Source: JAWRCU01 sp033542235 (GTDB lineage Bacteria; Pseudomonadota; Alphaproteobacteria; Rhizobiales; Rhizobiaceae). Taken from it: a stretch of 64,000 nucleotides of DNA. Shown piece by piece: positions 61,865 to 64,000 of the stretch. How positions within the stretch are numbered: the stretch's first letter is position 1; each line of letters starts with the position of its first letter. The notes beneath the pieces are model-generated. The model was not told where the DNA came from. It saw only the letters and a program-made list of their open reading frames with translations, and made no database searches. The translations under genes were made by a program, and so were the position numbers. The DNA is taken from NCBI RefSeq assembly GCF_033542235.1, contig NZ_JAWRCU010000009.1, forward strand, positions 1 through 64,000, written 5' to 3'.

Positions 61865-63028
61865 ATGAGCATTCTCGATTCCCTCAGGGATGAAGCACGT
61901 CGCGCGCCGTCGAGCGGCATTGCGGCCGTATCGGCATACGGGCGTGGCCGGCCAGGCATTATCCCGCTCTGGGTTGGCGAAGGCGATCTCCCGACGCCGG
62001 GCTTCATTTCCGAAGCCGCTGAGAAGGCGCTGCGCGACGGTGAGACCTTCTACACCTATCAGGGCGGCATTCCGGAGCTGCGCGATGCGCTTGCCCGCTA
62101 TCACACACGCCATTTCGGCCGGGCCTTCTCGAGCGAGGAGTTCCTGGTCGTCGGCGGCGGCATGCAGGCGATCCAGCTTGCGCTGCAGGCGACGGCAGGG
62201 GCCGGGGATGAAGTCCTCTATTTCTCGCCGGCCTGGCCGAACTTCCCGGCTGCGGCCGAGGTTGCCGGCGCACGGGCGATTCCCGTCGCATTACAGCGCT
62301 CGGGCAATGGCTGGTCCTGCGACGTCGAGCGCCTCACGGCCGCAGTCACCAGCCGCACGCGGGCGATTTTCGTCAATTCGCCGTCGAACCCGACCGGCTG
62401 GACGGCCGATCATGAGACTCTGAAGGCAATCCTCGATCTCGCCCGGCGCCGCAACCTCTGGATCATCGCGGACGAGATCTATTCGCTGTTCCACTACGGC
62501 GGCAGCCGAGCGCCGTCTTTTCTTGACGTGATGGAGCCGGAGGATCGCATCCTCTTCGTCAATACCTTCTCGAAGAATTGGGCCATGACCGGCTGGCGCA
62601 TCGGCTGGATCGGCATTCATCCGTCACTCAAGACGGTATTCGAGAACCTGATCCAGTATTCGACGTCGGGCGTTGCGCAATTCATGCAGCGCGGCGCGGT
62701 CGCTGCCCTCGACAATGGCGACGAATTCGTCGCGGGCCAGATCGAGCGGGCGCGGCAGGCCCGCGATCTGGTCTGCGATATTCTCGGCAGAACGGGGAGG
62801 GCGCGCTTCAGCGTCCCGGCCGGCGCCTTTTACCTGTTCTTCTCGGTGGCGGGCATCTCCGATTCCCGGCAGGCGGCGCTCCAGATCATCGACGAAGCCA
62901 ATGTCGGTCTGGCGCCCGGCACCGCATTCGGAAAAGGCGGCGAGGATTCCTTCAGGCTCTGCTACCTCCGCCGCCTCGACCAGGTCGAGGAGGCCGCGCA
63001 GCGCCTGGCAAAATGGATGATGGGCTGA
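61865..63028 (+). CDS. PLP-dependent aminotransferase, class I/II
   Basis: A 387-residue fold-type I aminotransferase. LWVGEGDLPTPGFI near residue 35, TYQGGIPELRDALARYH near 65, NSPSNPTGW near 177, ADEIYSLFHYGG near 207 and the PLP-binding Lys in NTFSKNWAMTGWRIGW near 238 are all present, and the closing Arg is in FRLCYLRR. It would move an amino group between an amino acid and a 2-oxo acid; the exact pair cannot be told. The start at 61865 gives the family N-terminus; the frame is open upstream through the repeat. Confidence 0.9.
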   Translation: MSILDSLRDEARRAPSSGIAAVSAYGRGRPGIIPLWVGEGDLPTPGFISEAAEKALRDGETFYTYQGGIPELRDALARYHTRHFGRAFSSEEFLVVGGGMQAIQLALQATAGAGDEVLYFSPAWPNFPAAAEVAGARAIPVALQRSGNGWSCDVERLTAAVTSRTRAIFVNSPSNPTGWTADHETLKAILDLARRRNLWIIADEIYSLFHYGGSRAPSFLDVMEPEDRILFVNTFSKNWAMTGWRIGWIGIHPSLKTVFENLIQYSTSGVAQFMQRGAVAALDNGDEFVAGQIERARQARDLVCDILGRTGRARFSVPAGAFYLFFSVAGISDSRQAALQIIDEANVGLAPGTAFGKGGEDSFRLCYLRRLDQVEEAAQRLAKWMMG

Positions 63029-63042
63029 AAGGCGCGGCGTCG

Positions 63043-63074
63043 GTGCCCCCTCCCCACAAGGGGGAGGGGGGCAC
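63043..63074. terminator. GC-rich hairpin between convergent genes
   Basis: GTGCCCCCTCCCC pairs with GGGGAGGGGGGCAC around a five-base loop, with one bulged G. It lies between the aminotransferase and the GH127 gene and may stop transcription from both sides. No T run follows. Confidence 0.5.
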
Positions 63075-63145
63075 AAGCGCCGCGCTGTTCACGGCAGCGC
63101 AGTGCCAGTGTTGGTCGCGGGACAGGATGCTGTCCAACTCGCCTC

Positions 63146-64000
63146 TTATTTCTCCACCACCCATACCGCCATCGAGCCCTGGCCCCGGTTGTTCCAGAGA
63201 TAGTAGGGCAGGGCGGTGAGTTTTGCCGGTTCCTCGGCCGGCGGCTCGTCTCGGTAGAGCTTGCCCTTCCAGTCGTCGCCGCGAATGCGCGAGGCCTCGG
63301 CTGTGAGCGTCACCACGCCGTCGAAGAGATCGTTGCGCTGCTCGACCCTGATGTCCGACTGCCGCGGCAGTTTTAGCCGCTGCACCGGCCCGCCGGGATT
63401 GTCGGTCTCCTCGACACAGTAGAGGAGGGGGCCACGCTTCAGCGCCACGCGCCCGAGATCCGCGCGCACCGACGGATGAGCGTACATCCGCTCAGGCGGC
63501 ATCGGCAGTTCGAGCTGGACCGTATCGCCTCGCTGCCAGCGCCGCGCGATGGTGAGGTAGCCGTTGACGCTGTTCGGCTCGACTGCGACGGCTTCGCCGT
63601 TGACTGATGCCTTCGCCCCGCGCGCCCAGCCCGGGATGCGCAGCTTCAGCGCAAATTCTGCCGACGCTTCCGGATAAACCTCTATGCAAATGTCGCCGGA
63701 CCAGGGATAGCTGCTCACCTCGGTAAGCAGCACCTTACCGGATTTCAGCGCGACCTCGGTGGAGATCCCGCCATAGAGATGGAAGGCAACCGCATCCTCG
63801 CTTGCGGAGACGAAATAGCCGCCCACCGAGGCGACGAGCCGCGAGGCGTTCATCGTGCAGCACGGGCAGGTGTGCCAGAGCCAGCGGCTGTGCCGGCCGT
63901 CGCTGTCGAGCGGATTCGAGTAGAAGTAATGCTCGCCGTCGCGGGAAAGGCCGCCCAGCGCATTGTTGAACAGCGCCTGCTCCAGGACGTCTGCATATTT
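63146..64000 (-). CDS. GH127 beta-L-arabinofuranosidase (partial, runs off the right edge)
   Basis: The last 284 residues of a glycoside hydrolase family 127 (DUF1680) protein; the 5' part lies beyond 64000. The visible part begins within the catalytic barrel, with HYFYSNPL and the metal-binding, nucleophile-bearing HTCPCCTMN near the window edge, then VGGYF, LRIPGWARGAKASVNG and a C-terminal beta domain with LKRGPLLYCVE. Members cleave terminal beta-L-arabinofuranose from plant polymers. Nothing in the visible part suggests damage. Confidence 0.9.
   Translation of the reverse strand, partial: KYADVLEQALFNNALGGLSRDGEHYFYSNPLDSDGRHSRWLWHTCPCCTMNASRLVASVGGYFVSASEDAVAFHLYGGISTEVALKSGKVLLTEVSSYPWSGDICIEVYPEASAEFALKLRIPGWARGAKASVNGEAVAVEPNSVNGYLTIARRWQRGDTVQLELPMPPERMYAHPSVRADLGRVALKRGPLLYCVEETDNPGGPVQRLKLPRQSDIRVEQRNDLFDGVVTLTAEASRIRGDDWKGKLYRDEPPAEEPAKLTALPYYLWNNRGQGSMAVWVVEK

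Noticed and set aside
1..64000. CRISPR array or toxin-antitoxin pair
   Set aside because: No evenly spaced short repeats were seen, and no small gene pair with known toxin or antitoxin motifs.

Overview
The window is a high-GC chromosomal segment from an alphaproteobacterium of the order Hyphomicrobiales, most like Mesorhizobium or a close relative. The basis is the gene set (ABC importers with acid-sugar enzymes, PyrD next to a DUF952 protein, an SLC5-type hybrid histidine kinase, MscL), the codon usage, and dispersed rhizobial intergenic palindromes. The genus is inferred; no search was possible.

Region 1 (1-29.2 kb) is a catabolic supercluster. An IS4-family transposase (50-1213) abuts a truncated palindromic repeat. 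A CtBP-like dehydrogenase and an FCD-type GntR regulator are divergent. The GntR gene is followed by an import and breakdown operon: TAT-exported sugar-binding protein, two MalFG-type permeases, enolase-superfamily dehydratase, D-2-hydroxyacid dehydrogenase and HpcH/HpaI aldolase. A minus-strand operon (16.0 to 10.3 kb) encodes an acetoin-dehydrogenase-like E1 alpha/beta/lipoyl fusion, an E2-like protein without its catalytic histidine, a type-2 malate/lactate dehydrogenase and two SDRs, one with a lost active site. Divergent from it is a polar amino-acid-type ABC importer without an ATPase. A second divergent pair follows: on the minus strand SDR, split transketolase and a second enolase-superfamily dehydratase; on the plus strand a GntR/UTRA regulator, a complete ribose-type ABC importer and an SMP-30 lactonase. 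A TTATAATAG-cored operator recurs in both divergent regions and before the ribose-type importer, which suggests one regulon.

Region 2 (about 29.26-49.54 kb) looks like a genomic island inserted at the 3' end of a tRNA-Gly(CCC) gene. The tRNA end at 49519-49540 is repeated directly at 29255-29276 (20 of 22 bases), and a tyrosine-recombinase remnant lies next to the tRNA. The island holds an SbmA/BacA-type ABC protein with a destroyed nucleotide-binding site, a small membrane/coiled-coil protein operon, a class-III-like polyphosphate kinase 2, a HlyD/RbbA/ABC-2 permease operon, a TetR-controlled RND efflux pump, a patatin lipoprotein, and a duplicated small gene, one copy broken. Three perfect TTGAT-N4-ATCAA sites (FNR/FixK type) lie in its intergenic regions, two of them with well-spaced -10 elements, so part of it is probably switched on by low oxygen.

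Region 3 (49.5-64 kb) is ordinary backbone: tRNA-Gly, a periplasmic TonB-C-like protein, a DUF6460-like membrane protein, a MATE exporter, pyrD with a DUF952 gene, a LuxR-type response regulator, a class C beta-lactamase-like protein, a frameshifted UPF0158 gene, an SLC5/histidine kinase/receiver hybrid, mscL, an aminotransferase, and the 3' part of a GH127 beta-L-arabinofuranosidase that runs off the right edge.
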